Shown: in pieces, positions 55,014 to 63,557 of the stretch | How positions within the stretch are numbered: the first letter of the stretch is position 1 | Layout: each line of letters starts with the position of its first letter | Assembly: GCF_001423695.1 (NCBI RefSeq) | Contig: NZ_LMOZ01000002.1 | Coordinates: 663,085-727,084, forward strand | Direction: 5' to 3' | Source: Leifsonia sp. Leaf336 | GTDB lineage: Bacteria; Actinomycetota; Actinomycetes; Actinomycetales; Microbacteriaceae | DNA: 64,000 nucleotides | Notes under the pieces: generated by a model | Told to the model about the DNA's origin: nothing | Databases searched by the model: none | Seen by the model: only the letters and a program-made list of their open reading frames with translations | Translations under genes and position numbers: made by a program

Positions 55014-55376
55014 ATGTTCGTCTTCTACCTGCTCACGTTCGCGTTCTTCGTCGTGGCTCTGCTGGACGTCATCCTGCGGCGGGAGGACCAGATCAAGCAC
55101 CTGCCGAAGATCACGTGGGTGTTCATCGTCATCTTCCTGCCGCTGGTCGGCGCGATCCTGTGGTTCGCGATCGGGCGCGAGTACGAGTCCACCCCGCGGC
55201 CGCGACGCGCGCCGAGGGCGGCGAGCAGTGCGACGCATTCTCACGCTCCCTACGCGTCCAGCACGGAGGCGCAGCTCGCCGCGCTCGAGCACGAGATCGA
55301 GCTCGCCGAGCGCGACAAGCGCATCCGCGAGCTCGAGGAGCAGATGCGGCGGCAGTCGGAGGGGGAGACGGCCTAG
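55014..55376 (+). CDS. PLDc_N-type membrane protein
   Basis: A 120-residue protein with two membrane helices (about 2-19 and 34-50: ITWVFIVIFLPLVGAILWF) and the IGRE motif, as in the cardiolipin synthase N-terminal (PLDc_N) family, followed by a charged C-terminal coiled coil (LEHEIELAERDKRIRELEEQ). ATG 55014 is preferred because earlier frame is unlike the family. It has no phosphodiesterase domain. Confidence 0.82.
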   Translation: MFVFYLLTFAFFVVALLDVILRREDQIKHLPKITWVFIVIFLPLVGAILWFAIGREYESTPRPRRAPRAASSATHSHAPYASSTEAQLAALEHEIELAERDKRIRELEEQMRRQSEGETA

Positions 55377-55415
55377 GCCTCCCTCGCAAACGCCGCTGAG
55401 GAATGCTCGGATAGA

Positions 55416-55452
55416 CATTGTCGTAGACGATGCGGTCTGCCACACTTCTGCC
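55416..55452 (+). promoter_or_regulatory. Shared promoter motif, copy A
   Basis: About 30 of 37 positions match copy B at 56561-56597. It lies 54 nt before the 55506 gene. Both copies are followed by a CGAGAGGGAG ribosome-site region, so the promoter and leader appear duplicated. A partial copy C precedes the 57240 gene. Confidence 0.6.
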
Positions 55453-55505
55453 CAGCAGGGGTTGATGTCCTCCGCCGCGACGGCGGCCCGAGAGGGAGGC
55501 CTGGC

Positions 55506-56291
55506 ATGATCCTGTCGAAGCTGTCCACCGATACACCGACGCCCACGCCTGCGCCGAATCCCGCACCGGCGATGTCGGCCGAACTCGCGCCCTGGCTGCC
55601 GACGGTCGCGCTGCTCGTGGCGATGATCCTGGCCTTCATCGCGTTGCTCTTCTACATGGCCCGGATGACCAAGAAGAAGAAGGATGCGGACACGAGCGTG
55701 GTCCGGGCCTGGATCGCGGTGACGCTGATCGCGGGACTGCTCATCCTGACGGCCGTCACCTTCGGGGGAACGGACTCCAGCCTGCGGAACACCCTCGTCG
55801 GCGGGATCGTCGCCGCCGCAGGAACCGCTGTCGCCTTCTATTTCGCGACCAAGGCCAACGAAGCTTCCAACGCCGCGGTACTCAAGGCCGCGGGGATCGA
55901 CGGGGGAGGAGCCTCGCGTGCCTCCCTGGCACTGACACAGATCGCGGTTCCTGCCATCAGCGAGCCGCCCTCGCCCACGGACGTGATCGTGTTCCACTTC
56001 AAAGTCACGAACAACTCGAATCAGACGCTGCGCGACGTCGTGCTCGTGGACTCGCTGCAGCCTCCGACGGCGATCACCTACGTGTGGCCGACCCCGTCCC
56101 AGCCGGGAGTGTTGAAGGGCGGCGAGTCCGTGTCCGCCTCGACGACCTACACGATCCAGGACAGCGACATCACTGCCGGCGCCGTCAAGAGCCGCACTGT
56201 CGCGACGGGCGCACCACCCGCCGGGGCCGTCATCACGTCCGCTCCCGAGACTTGGACGACGGCGCTGAAACCACCACCCGCCGGTGCGTGA
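55506..56291 (+). CDS. Membrane protein with C-terminal DUF11/Ig-like domain
   Basis: A 261-residue protein with a Pro/Thr-rich N-terminus, three membrane helices (about 33-50, 67-86 and 97-112), and a C-terminal beta domain (VFHFKVTNNSNQTLRDVVLVDSLQ, about 162-245) resembling DUF11 repeats of surface proteins. It is the first of three neighbouring genes with related promoters. Topology puts the beta domain in or outside the cell depending on helix count; unresolved. Confidence 0.75.
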   Translation: MILSKLSTDTPTPTPAPNPAPAMSAELAPWLPTVALLVAMILAFIALLFYMARMTKKKKDADTSVVRAWIAVTLIAGLLILTAVTFGGTDSSLRNTLVGGIVAAAGTAVAFYFATKANEASNAAVLKAAGIDGGGASRASLALTQIAVPAISEPPSPTDVIVFHFKVTNNSNQTLRDVVLVDSLQPPTAITYVWPTPSQPGVLKGGESVSASTTYTIQDSDITAGAVKSRTVATGAPPAGAVITSAPETWTTALKPPPAGA

Positions 56292-56295
56292 GGCC

Positions 56296-56490
56296 TTATT
56301 CCTGGAACACCCCCAGCATCCGCTCCCGGTTGTCGCCGAGCGCGCGCTCGCAGCCGGACGCGCAGTGCACGTCCTGCGGGGCCGTGCGGAATCCCGCCTG
56401 GCCCGGGTTGCCGAGCATCTTGACCGTTCCGTCCATCCGCTTTCCGCAGATCGGGCAGTTCGCCGAACGCAATTCGATCCTGATCGCCAT
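56296..56490 (-). CDS. Small zinc-ribbon-like protein
   Basis: A 64-residue protein with CPICGKR and HCASGC, a four-Cys arrangement that could bind zinc, and a basic C-terminal tail. ATG 56490. It is convergent with the 55506 gene. Very small; kept because of the paired Cys motifs. Confidence 0.6.
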   Translation of the reverse strand: MAIRIELRSANCPICGKRMDGTVKMLGNPGQAGFRTAPQDVHCASGCERALGDNRERMLGVFQE

Positions 56491-56560
56491 GACGACACGG
56501 TAAGCCCGATCGTGTCCCCCGAATGCGGGGCACGCGGTCGTGCCTCCAGATCGCGACCTC

Positions 56561-56597
56561 CATTGCCGTAGACGACCCGGTTTGGGACACTTCTGGC
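56561..56597 (+). promoter_or_regulatory. Shared promoter motif, copy B
   Basis: Matches copy A at about 30 of 37 positions and lies 38 nt before the peptidoglycan-binding gene. The half GACGACCCGGTTTGGGACA also resembles copy C at 57204-57220. Confidence 0.6.
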
Positions 56598-56634
56598 GAC
56601 AACCCGAGACCGCATCAGCGAGAGGGAGTTCATC

Positions 56635-57129
56635 ATGGCGAATCCAGGACAGCCGACCGTGCAGCAGGGCGACACCGGAGGTGTGGTCAAGCGAGTGCAG
56701 CGGGCGCTGAGACGGACGCCGAACCTCTCCATCGCGGTCGACGGCATCTTCGGGCCGGCCACCCATGCGGCCGTCGTCGAGTTCCAGCAGGGAGCAGGCC
56801 TCACGCCGGACGGCATCGTCGGCCCGCTCACCTGGGCGGCCCTCCCGGACGGCGGGCCGATGCCGGTGCTGCAGGAGGGAGCCTCCGGGCCGGTGGTGTC
56901 GAGCCTCCAAACCATCCTCACCAATGGCGCCGACCAGTGGGGCGGGGTGACCCCGCAGGGCATCGACGGGATCTTCGGGCCGCACACGCGCGCGGCGGTG
57001 GAGGCCTTCCAGGGCTGGGGAGGCGTGACCGTCGACGGCATCGTCGGCGACCAGACGTGGAGCGTCCCCTTGCACGCGGCCAGCGCGACGCTCGAATCCG
57101 CGGTCGGATTGCAGTACGTGGAGTCCTGA
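56635..57129 (+). CDS. Peptidoglycan-binding-like protein, two PG_binding_1 repeats
   Basis: A 164-residue protein with two PG_binding_1 units: VKRVQRALRRTPN...VDGIFGPATHAAVVEFQQ (about 19-58) and the second ending GIDGIFGPHTRAAVEAFQ (about 108-127). Both keep the DGIFG/T-x-x-AV/FQ pattern. No signal peptide or catalytic domain, so its export is unexplained. Confidence 0.87.
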   Translation: MANPGQPTVQQGDTGGVVKRVQRALRRTPNLSIAVDGIFGPATHAAVVEFQQGAGLTPDGIVGPLTWAALPDGGPMPVLQEGASGPVVSSLQTILTNGADQWGGVTPQGIDGIFGPHTRAAVEAFQGWGGVTVDGIVGDQTWSVPLHAASATLESAVGLQYVES

Positions 57130-57203
57130 GCCCCGCTGGGCCACCGCGTGAAGTGACCATTGCTCAGATCGCTCGGCGGGACTACCGTGTGCCGAGCCGG
57201 TCG

Positions 57204-57220
57204 GACGACCGGTTTGGACA
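57204..57220 (+). promoter_or_regulatory. Shared promoter motif, partial copy C
   Basis: GACGACCGGTTTGGACA matches the 3' half of copy B with two single-base gaps. It lies 20 nt before the 57240 ATG. Confidence 0.5.
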
Positions 57221-57239
57221 TCGGCTGAGGAGGACCGAC

Positions 57240-57734
57240 ATGAGTGATCGCACTGAGTCTGCAGGCGTTTCCGGCACCACGGCAGGGGCGGGAGGCTCGA
57301 CGGTCGCACCGCCGCCGCAGGTGAACACGGCGTTCTGGCTCTACATCGCCGGCGCCGCGCTGAGCCTCGTCGCGCTGATCATCTCCCTCGCGACGGTCGG
57401 GTCGCTGAAGTCGACGCTGATGCAGCAGCAGAGCGGTCTGTCCGACAGCGCCGCGAACGCGGCCATCGGCATCTCGGTGACGCTCGCCGTCGTCTTCGGC
57501 ATCCTGTACATCGCGGCGTACGTGCTGTTCGCCGTCTTCATGCGTCGAGGGGCCAACTGGGCGCGCATCGTCCTGCTGATCGTCACCGTCCTGTCGCTTT
57601 TCGGCGTCCTCGGCGGCTACGGCGTGGGCGCGGCCCGGGCGATCGTCGGCGTGATCGCGACGATCCTGATCTTCCTGAAGCCGGCCAACGAGTACTTCCG
57701 CTCAGGGCGGGCCGGCCGCGCCGGGCGCGCCTGA
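57240..57734 (+). CDS. Multi-pass membrane protein
   Basis: A 164-residue protein with four membrane helices (about 32-52, 78-100, 106-125 and 130-150) after a Gly/Ser/Ala-rich N-terminus. AGGAGGACC precedes ATG 57240. Similar to small DUF-type envelope proteins; no named family. A strong hairpin follows the stop. Confidence 0.75.
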   Translation: MSDRTESAGVSGTTAGAGGSTVAPPPQVNTAFWLYIAGAALSLVALIISLATVGSLKSTLMQQQSGLSDSAANAAIGISVTLAVVFGILYIAAYVLFAVFMRRGANWARIVLLIVTVLSLFGVLGGYGVGAARAIVGVIATILIFLKPANEYFRSGRAGRAGRA

Positions 57735-57746
57735 TCCGTTCGCCCT

Positions 57747-57794
57747 CCGCGGCGGCGTGTCGCCCGTTCTGGAGGCGGGCGTGCGCCGCCGCGG
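57747..57794 (+). terminator. Strong hairpin after the 57240 gene
   Basis: An 11-bp perfect stem (57747-57757 with 57784-57794) encloses an inner CGCCCG/CGGGCG hairpin. It starts 13 nt after the stop codon. Confidence 0.75.
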
Positions 57795-57811
57795 AAACAT
57801 AGGCTGACCGG

Positions 57812-58864
57812 GTGACCTACGCTCCACCTCTGCTGCCGCCGAGCGGCTGGTACCCGGACCCGTACGACCCGCGCATGCTGCGCTGGTGGAGCGGCGCCGA
57901 ATGGACCGGGTACACCTACCCGGCCGTTCCCGTGTACGTGCCCAAGAAGCGTGAGCCCCGCAAGTGGATGGGCCGGTTCGGCGGGTGGATCATCGCCGCG
58001 GCCAGTGCGGGCGTGTGGCTGTGGGTGTTCGGCTTCAGCCTCCTGTTCGCCGCGATCGCTCCGCACGCGCGCGCCGAGGGGCCCAGCGTGCTCTCTCCGT
58101 TCCTGCTGCTGACCGGGGCCGCGACCGTGGGTGTCGCCCTGCTCTACACGATGATGTACAAGCTGCGTCCCGACGACAAGCTCTCGGCCCCGCGGTTGCT
58201 CCTGATGGCCGGGCTGGGCGGGTTCGCCGCGACTCTGGTGGCGGCTCCGATCAACTCGATCATCGATCTCGCCAGCGGGGGCACCTCCACCCATCCCAGC
58301 GAGCTCGCGCTGGTGATGGCCGGGGTGGTCGAGGAGACCGTGAAGCTCGGGTTCGTCCTCCTCCTGGCGCTGAAGCTCCCCGTCAAGGACGCCCGGATCG
58401 GCCTGTTCGTCGGCGGCGCCGTCGGCATCGGCTTCAGCGTCATCGAGAACCTGGGCTATCTGCTGGAGGCGTTCGCCCGCGGCCAAGCCGACGGATACGG
58501 GATCGGGCTGTTCATCGGCACGACGATCGGTCGCCAGCTCACCGGGCCGTTCCTGCACCCGGTGTTCTCGGCGCTGCTCGCCGCCGCAGTGTTCGCCGGG
58601 GCGCGGGAGGGCCACTACCGCTTCTCGATCGGGGCGGTGCTGGCGTACCTGGGCGTCGTCGTCGCGCACGGAGGCTTCGACGGGTTCCTGGGATGGATGC
58701 AGACCGTGCCGTTGAACGCCGCCGCTCGCGGAGGCCTGGTGCTGCTCTTCGAGTTCGTGTTCGTCGTGGCCAGCGGCCTCACGTGGTTCTTCATCGCACG
58801 GCACATCCGGAGGACCGTGCGCCCGGCGCCTGCCGATGTAGAGGGGACGCAACACGCCGTTTGA
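57812..58864 (+). CDS. PrsW-family intramembrane metalloprotease with DUF2510
   Basis: A 350-residue protein: an N-terminal DUF2510-like Trp-rich segment (PSGWYPDPYDPRMLRWWSGAEWTG, about 10-33), then about eight membrane helices with the PrsW motifs GVVEETVKLG (EE near 172), HPVFSALLAA and AHGGFDGF. PrsW proteases cleave anti-sigma factors in some Firmicutes; its substrate here is unknown. GTG start. Its 3' end forms one arm of a 20-bp hairpin. Confidence 0.9.
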   Translation: MTYAPPLLPPSGWYPDPYDPRMLRWWSGAEWTGYTYPAVPVYVPKKREPRKWMGRFGGWIIAAASAGVWLWVFGFSLLFAAIAPHARAEGPSVLSPFLLLTGAATVGVALLYTMMYKLRPDDKLSAPRLLLMAGLGGFAATLVAAPINSIIDLASGGTSTHPSELALVMAGVVEETVKLGFVLLLALKLPVKDARIGLFVGGAVGIGFSVIENLGYLLEAFARGQADGYGIGLFIGTTIGRQLTGPFLHPVFSALLAAAVFAGAREGHYRFSIGAVLAYLGVVVAHGGFDGFLGWMQTVPLNAAARGGLVLLFEFVFVVASGLTWFFIARHIRRTVRPAPADVEGTQHAV

Positions 58865-58893
58865 CCCGCGCCGAAACGGCGTGTTGCGTCCCC
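58843..58893. repeat. 51-nt palindrome (20-bp arms), bidirectional terminator
   Basis: GGGGACGCAACACGCCGTTT at 58843-58862 is the exact reverse complement of 58874-58893 across an 11-nt loop. It lies between the convergent PrsW and ROK genes and overlaps the PrsW stop. The loop/arm junction GCGCCGAAA resembles that of the 5298 element, though the arms differ. Confidence 0.85.
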
Positions 58894-58896
58894 GCG

Positions 58897-60090
58897 TCAG
58901 CTCGCGGCCTCCGCAGCCGCCTGCTCGGTCGCGGAGGACGCGATGGGCGCCGGGCCGATCGCCGCCATCCCGGCTGGTGTGAATAGCTGGTCGCTCAACG
59001 ACTCGATGCACATGCGCAGGCAGCCGGTGAGCACGCTGGCGTCGCCGTACTGGGAGCCGCGGAGGCGCACCTCCAGCGGGCGGTCGTTCGTGGCGAGCTC
59101 GCGCTCGAGCGCGGGGATGAGGAGGTCCTGGATGGTGCCGAGCGAGCCGCCGAAGATGATCTCCTCCGGCGCGAGCAGCCAGGCGATCAGGGTGATGCTG
59201 GCGCGGAGTGCGCGTGCGAGCCGGTCGACCTCCTCGAGCGCGTGCGACTCCCCGGCGCGCGCCGCGGTGACGAGCTCCAGCGTCGCCGCGTGGCCCGGCG
59301 CCAGCTCGTCGGCGAGATCGACGAGCAGCGGGCTGACCAGGTCGTGGAGGCCGAGGTCGCGCGCCCAGCTGACCTCGCCGGCCGCGCCGTCGCGCCCCCG
59401 GTAGAGCTCGCCCCGCAGCACGAGCCCGATGCCGATGCGCTCGCTGTCGGAGAAGATGTAGGCGAAGTCCTGCACCTCGCCGTCGCGCGACCACTTCTCG
59501 CCGAGCGCGGCGATCTTCGCGTCGTTCTCGACCCGCACCGGGCAGTCGAACAGCTCGCCGACGGCGTCGCTCAGCGAGAATCCCGTCCACTCGGGCATCG
59601 TCATCGGGAGGTCGACCATGCCGTCGTCGCGCACGATGCCCGGCGTCGAGACGGTCACCGCGACGACCGCCGAGCGGTCGACGCCCGCCGTGTCGAGGAG
59701 TTCGGTGACGCTGTCGTCGAGCAGCGAGAGCCGCTCGGCGCGGGAGGTCTTGATCGGCAGCGGAACGCGCAGATCGGCGAGGATCTCGGTCGCCAGGTCG
59801 GCGACCGTCGCGTGGATCTGGCCGGCCTCCAGCTGCAGGGCGACGACGCACGCGGCGTCGTAGCGGAACGCGTAGCTGCGCGCGGGCCGGCCGACCGGCC
59901 GGGCGGCGGGGCTCGCCGAGTGCACCTCGGTCACCCAGCCGCTCTGCATGAGGTCGTCGAGGATGAGCTCGATCGTGCGCCGGGAGAGCCCGGACTCACG
60001 CTGCAGCGCCGTCATCTTCGCCGGGCCGGAGCGATAGAGGATGCCGAGCGTGCTCGCAGCGTTGCGCTGCCTCATGTCCTGATGGTCCAT
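58897..60090 (-). CDS. ROK-family repressor
   Basis: A 397-residue NagC/XylR-type regulator: an N-terminal winged helix (NAASTLGILYRSGPAKMTALQRESGLSRRTIELILDDLM, about 9-47) and a ROK domain with VTVSTPGIV and DGAAGEVSWARDL. The Zn-binding CxCGxxGC motif of ROK kinases is absent, so it is a sensor-repressor. Divergent from the carbohydrate genes, whose promoter carries two 24-bp direct repeats it probably binds. Confidence 0.9.
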   Translation of the reverse strand: MDHQDMRQRNAASTLGILYRSGPAKMTALQRESGLSRRTIELILDDLMQSGWVTEVHSASPAARPVGRPARSYAFRYDAACVVALQLEAGQIHATVADLATEILADLRVPLPIKTSRAERLSLLDDSVTELLDTAGVDRSAVVAVTVSTPGIVRDDGMVDLPMTMPEWTGFSLSDAVGELFDCPVRVENDAKIAALGEKWSRDGEVQDFAYIFSDSERIGIGLVLRGELYRGRDGAAGEVSWARDLGLHDLVSPLLVDLADELAPGHAATLELVTAARAGESHALEEVDRLARALRASITLIAWLLAPEEIIFGGSLGTIQDLLIPALERELATNDRPLEVRLRGSQYGDASVLTGCLRMCIESLSDQLFTPAGMAAIGPAPIASSATEQAAAEAAS

Positions 60091-60138
60091 AGCGGTCTAC
60101 CCCTTCGTGCCGAGGCCGATACTACGGGATCGGAAAAA

Positions 60139-60186
60139 GTTTTGCTATCAATCAGCATAATTGTTTTGCTATCACCTCGCATAATT
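60139..60186. promoter_or_regulatory. Two 24-bp direct repeats, probable ROK operator
   Basis: GTTTTGCTATCA-N4-GCATAATT at 60139-60162 and 60163-60186 in tandem, matching except for the 4-base centre. They lie between the ROK gene and the carbohydrate operon in the only AT-rich patch of the region. Confidence 0.75.
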
Positions 60187-60259
60187 GATACTGTCCCCTT
60201 CAACAGCCGATCGCGAAGCTCGCGAGCAGGCTTCCCGGCTTCAATGTAGAAGGGCGAAC

Positions 60260-61402
60260 GTGACTCGCAACTCAGATCGGATCGGCGTCGGCATCGTCGG
60301 TTGCGGCAACATCTCCGGCGCGTACTTCCGCGGTCTCGACCGGTTCGCCGGCCTGCGGATCGTCGGCTGCACCGACCTCAGCACCGACCTCGCGCGAGCC
60401 GCGGGAGAGCGGTACGGCGTGCGGGTCTTCGACTCCGTCGAGGCGCTCGCGGCCGACGACGAGGTCGACATCCTCGTCAACCTCACCCCGCCCCTGGCGC
60501 ACGAGAGCGTCACCCGCGCCCTGCTCGCCACGGGCAAGCACGTCTTCACCGAGAAGCCGCTCACGGCCTCCTTCGCGACAGCGGCCCCGCTCGTGGCCGA
60601 GGCCGAGGAGCGCGGCGTGCTGTTCGGCTCCGCACCCGACACCTTCCTCGGCTCGGCCGGGCAGACCGCCCGCGCCGCCGTCGACGAGGGCCTGATCGGC
60701 GAGGTGATCGGCGCCACCGCGTTCGTCACCCACAGCAAGGCCGAGCTCTGGCACCCGGACCCGACCTTCCTCTTCACGCCGGGAGGCGGCCCCGCCCTCG
60801 ACATGGGCCCCTACTACATCGCCGCGCTGGTCAACCTGCTCGGACCGGTCGCCAGCGTGTACGCCAGCGCCCGCATCGGCAGCACCGTCCGCCCGGTGTC
60901 CACCCCGGGCCGGCGCGTCGAGTCCATCGACGTGACCATCCCCACGCACGCCTCGGCCACGCTCGACTTCGCATCGGGCGCCATCGGCACCGTGCTCGCC
61001 AGCTTCGACGTCTGGGACCACCAGCTCCCGTTCATCGAGCTCTACGGCTCGAAGGGCACCCTCAGCGTGCCCGACCCGAACAACTACGACGACACCGTGA
61101 AGGTCCGCCTGCATGGCGAGCCCGCGTGGCGCGAGCTGGCGCCGGTGATCGACGGCTTCACCGACGGCGTGCTCGAAGACCTCCTGCCGCTGCGCGGCCC
61201 CGGCGTCGCCGACCTCGCCGGCGCCCTCGACGGCGAACCCTTCCGCACCAATGCGGGCTTCGCCCTCCACGTTCTGGAGGTGCTCGACGCGATCGCGAAC
61301 GGCACCGACGGCGTCCACACCCTCACCACCACCTGCGAGCGTCCGGCGCCCTCCACCGCGACCTGGACCTCCGCGACAGCCAAGGAGACGGCGAACGCAT
61401 GA
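60260..61402 (+). CDS. Gfo/Idh/MocA-family oxidoreductase
   Basis: A 380-residue NAD(P)-dependent sugar oxidoreductase: GVGIVGCGNISGAYFRGL Rossmann motif (about 9-26), HVFTEKPLT with catalytic Lys (about 94-102), and a C-terminal substrate domain with GGGPALDMGPYY. AAGGG precedes GTG 60260. Its stop overlaps the isomerase ATG. It probably oxidises a sugar imported by the downstream transporter. Confidence 0.92.
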   Translation: MTRNSDRIGVGIVGCGNISGAYFRGLDRFAGLRIVGCTDLSTDLARAAGERYGVRVFDSVEALAADDEVDILVNLTPPLAHESVTRALLATGKHVFTEKPLTASFATAAPLVAEAEERGVLFGSAPDTFLGSAGQTARAAVDEGLIGEVIGATAFVTHSKAELWHPDPTFLFTPGGGPALDMGPYYIAALVNLLGPVASVYASARIGSTVRPVSTPGRRVESIDVTIPTHASATLDFASGAIGTVLASFDVWDHQLPFIELYGSKGTLSVPDPNNYDDTVKVRLHGEPAWRELAPVIDGFTDGVLEDLLPLRGPGVADLAGALDGEPFRTNAGFALHVLEVLDAIANGTDGVHTLTTTCERPAPSTATWTSATAKETANA

Positions 61403-62367
61403 CCACCACCACCACCGCCCCCGTCACGACCCGCGCCTTCGGGGTCGACCTGATCACCTTCTTCGACCCCGCCTTCTACGGCGTCTCCTCCCGTGAGGAG
61501 CTGGAGTCGCTCGCCGCCGCCGAGCCGCGCCAGGTCTGGAGCCGGATCCTCGACGCGCTGCAGGAGGCCGGCATCGCGGAGTTCGAGATGACGTTCGCCC
61601 CCGCCGACCGTCTCACCGCGATCGCCGCCTACGGCTCGGCCGAGGCCTTCGCCGCCGAGGTCGCCTCCCGCGGGCTCTCGGTGGTCAGCGCCTACTTCGC
61701 CGACATCGAGCACGCCGACGACGTCACCGACCCCGCCACCCGGGAGGCCATCCTGGCCGCCGCCGAGACCGAGTCGGCGTTCCTCGCCGAGATCGGCGCC
61801 TCCTACCTCGTCGCCGGGCTGCCGATGCGCCGCAACAACGCGCAGGGCGACAATCTCGCCCCGGTCGACCTGGCCACGGCCCTCCCGATCGCCGACATCG
61901 CCAACGAGGTCGGCGCGATCGCCGCCCGTCACGGCGTGACGCTCGCCCTCCACACCGAGAGCCACTCGGTGTTCTGGACTCCGCGCGACGTCGACCTGTT
62001 CCTGCTGCTCACCGACCCCTTCCTCGTGGCGTTCTGCCCCGACACCGGCCACATCGTGCTCGGCGGGGGAGACCCGGTGCAGCTCGTCTCGCGCCACCGC
62101 GAGCGCGTCGTCATCGCGCACTGGAAGGACGCGGCAGGCGCCTTCCGCGAGAAGGCGCTCGTCGACGGCGACATCTTCGACCGGCATCGCCCCTACTTCC
62201 GCGCGGCCGGACAGGGCATCGTCGACTGGCCCGCGTTCGCGCGCACCCTCGCCGAGATCGGCTACGAGGGCGGCATCCTGCTCGAGCTCGATGTCGCCTC
62301 GGACCCCGTCGGGCAGCTCATCGCGGCCCGCACCTACCTCGAGGATGTCACCGCCGGCATCCTCTGA
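61399..62367 (+). CDS. Sugar phosphate isomerase/epimerase (AP-endonuclease-2 fold)
   Basis: A 322-residue TIM-barrel protein of the IolE/hydroxypyruvate isomerase type: FEMTFAPADRL, LALHTESHSVFW, FCPDTGHIVLGGGDP and VIAHWKDA supply His/Glu/Asp metal ligands. ATG overlaps the oxidoreductase stop. Substrate unknown; context suggests an inositol- or ketose-like sugar. Confidence 0.88.
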   Translation: MTTTTTAPVTTRAFGVDLITFFDPAFYGVSSREELESLAAAEPRQVWSRILDALQEAGIAEFEMTFAPADRLTAIAAYGSAEAFAAEVASRGLSVVSAYFADIEHADDVTDPATREAILAAAETESAFLAEIGASYLVAGLPMRRNNAQGDNLAPVDLATALPIADIANEVGAIAARHGVTLALHTESHSVFWTPRDVDLFLLLTDPFLVAFCPDTGHIVLGGGDPVQLVSRHRERVVIAHWKDAAGAFREKALVDGDIFDRHRPYFRAAGQGIVDWPAFARTLAEIGYEGGILLELDVASDPVGQLIAARTYLEDVTAGIL

Positions 62368-62426
62368 CCCCCGCCCCCACCCGCCAGGAGTGGATCATCA
62401 GCACCACATACAAAGGAGAGAAAGAC

Positions 62427-63557
62427 GTGAACGACTCACGCAGCAGCAAAGGGCAACGACGCCGCTCCATCGCACGACGGGCCACCATCGCCGTCGGAGC
62501 AGCCGTGGCAGCAGCCGTCGCCCTGACCTCGTGCTCGCTCTCGCCGAGCGCATCGGGCAGCGACAGCAACACCCTGACGGTCGCCATCTGGAAGGGCTAC
62601 GGCGCCGACCTGCCCTGGGTCGCCACCGACTTCAAGAAGGAGACGGGCGCGACCCTCAAGTTCCAGTACATCGACTCGGAGGCCAACGAGCTCCAGCTCG
62701 TGAAGAAGGCGAACGGCGGCATCGACGTCGCCCTGCCGAACATCCAGTACATCGGTCAGGGGATCGACGACGGGATCTTCCACGAGCTCGACACCTCCAA
62801 GCTGACGAACTACACGGACTACTACTCGGACCTTTCCGGTCGCAAGGAGATCCGCAAGGACGGCAAGCTGTACGGGGTGCCGTGGACGTGGGGCAGCACC
62901 GGCCTCTTCTTCGACAGCAGCAAGGTGTCTCCGACCCCCGACTCGCTCAGCGTGCTGTGGGACCCGAAGTACAAGGGTGAGATCGCCCTGATCGACGACC
63001 CGAACGTGCTCGTGCCGATCACGGCGCTGTACCTCGGCGAGGACCCGCAGAACCCCGACATGACCAAGGTCACGCCGGCCCTCCAGAAGCTGAAGGACAA
63101 CGCGAAGCTTCTGTACTCGTCGACCGACGACCTAGCCAAAGGCATCGCGAGCGGCTCCATCGTCGCCGGCATCAGCAACTCCGACGCCATCGGCGGCCTG
63201 ATCTCGAGCAAAGCGGCGGGCACCGACAACTTCAAGTACGAGATCACCAAGGAGGGCGCGGTCGGCTGGATCGACAACTGGGCGATCGCGGCCAAGACCC
63301 AGCACCTCGACCTCGCCTACAAGTGGCTGAACTACATGACCGGCAAGGAGTTCCTCACCAAGTGGGCGAACACCCCCGCGGACGCCTCGCCGGCCCCGGC
63401 CAACAAGTCCGTCGTCGACGCGCTCGAACCGGCCACGCTCGACCGCCTGCAGGCGAACCCGGACAAGATCTCGAGCCTCGCCCTCCAGCTGCCCCAGCCC
63501 GCCGATCGCCTCCAGTCGTGGCTGGACGCCTGGACCCAGGTGAAAGCCGGCTCCTGA
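62427..63557 (+). CDS. ABC transporter substrate-binding lipoprotein
   Basis: A 376-residue protein with a signal peptide and lipobox ending ALTSC (Cys near 37), then a two-lobe PotD/AfuA-type binding fold (TVAIWKGYGADLPWVATDFKKE, VPWTWGSTGLFFD, VGWIDNWAIAAKT). AAGGAGAG precedes GTG 62427. Its stop overlaps the permease ATG. PotD-like proteins bind polyamines or sugar derivatives; the neighbours favour a sugar-related ligand. Confidence 0.9.
   Translation: MNDSRSSKGQRRRSIARRATIAVGAAVAAAVALTSCSLSPSASGSDSNTLTVAIWKGYGADLPWVATDFKKETGATLKFQYIDSEANELQLVKKANGGIDVALPNIQYIGQGIDDGIFHELDTSKLTNYTDYYSDLSGRKEIRKDGKLYGVPWTWGSTGLFFDSSKVSPTPDSLSVLWDPKYKGEIALIDDPNVLVPITALYLGEDPQNPDMTKVTPALQKLKDNAKLLYSSTDDLAKGIASGSIVAGISNSDAIGGLISSKAAGTDNFKYEITKEGAVGWIDNWAIAAKTQHLDLAYKWLNYMTGKEFLTKWANTPADASPAPANKSVVDALEPATLDRLQANPDKISSLALQLPQPADRLQSWLDAWTQVKAGS

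Noticed and set aside
54861..57221. Minus-strand frame of about 786 codons
   Set aside because: Covers four well-supported plus-strand genes antisense; only its 3' part (56296-56490) is kept, as an independent Cys-motif gene with its own ATG.
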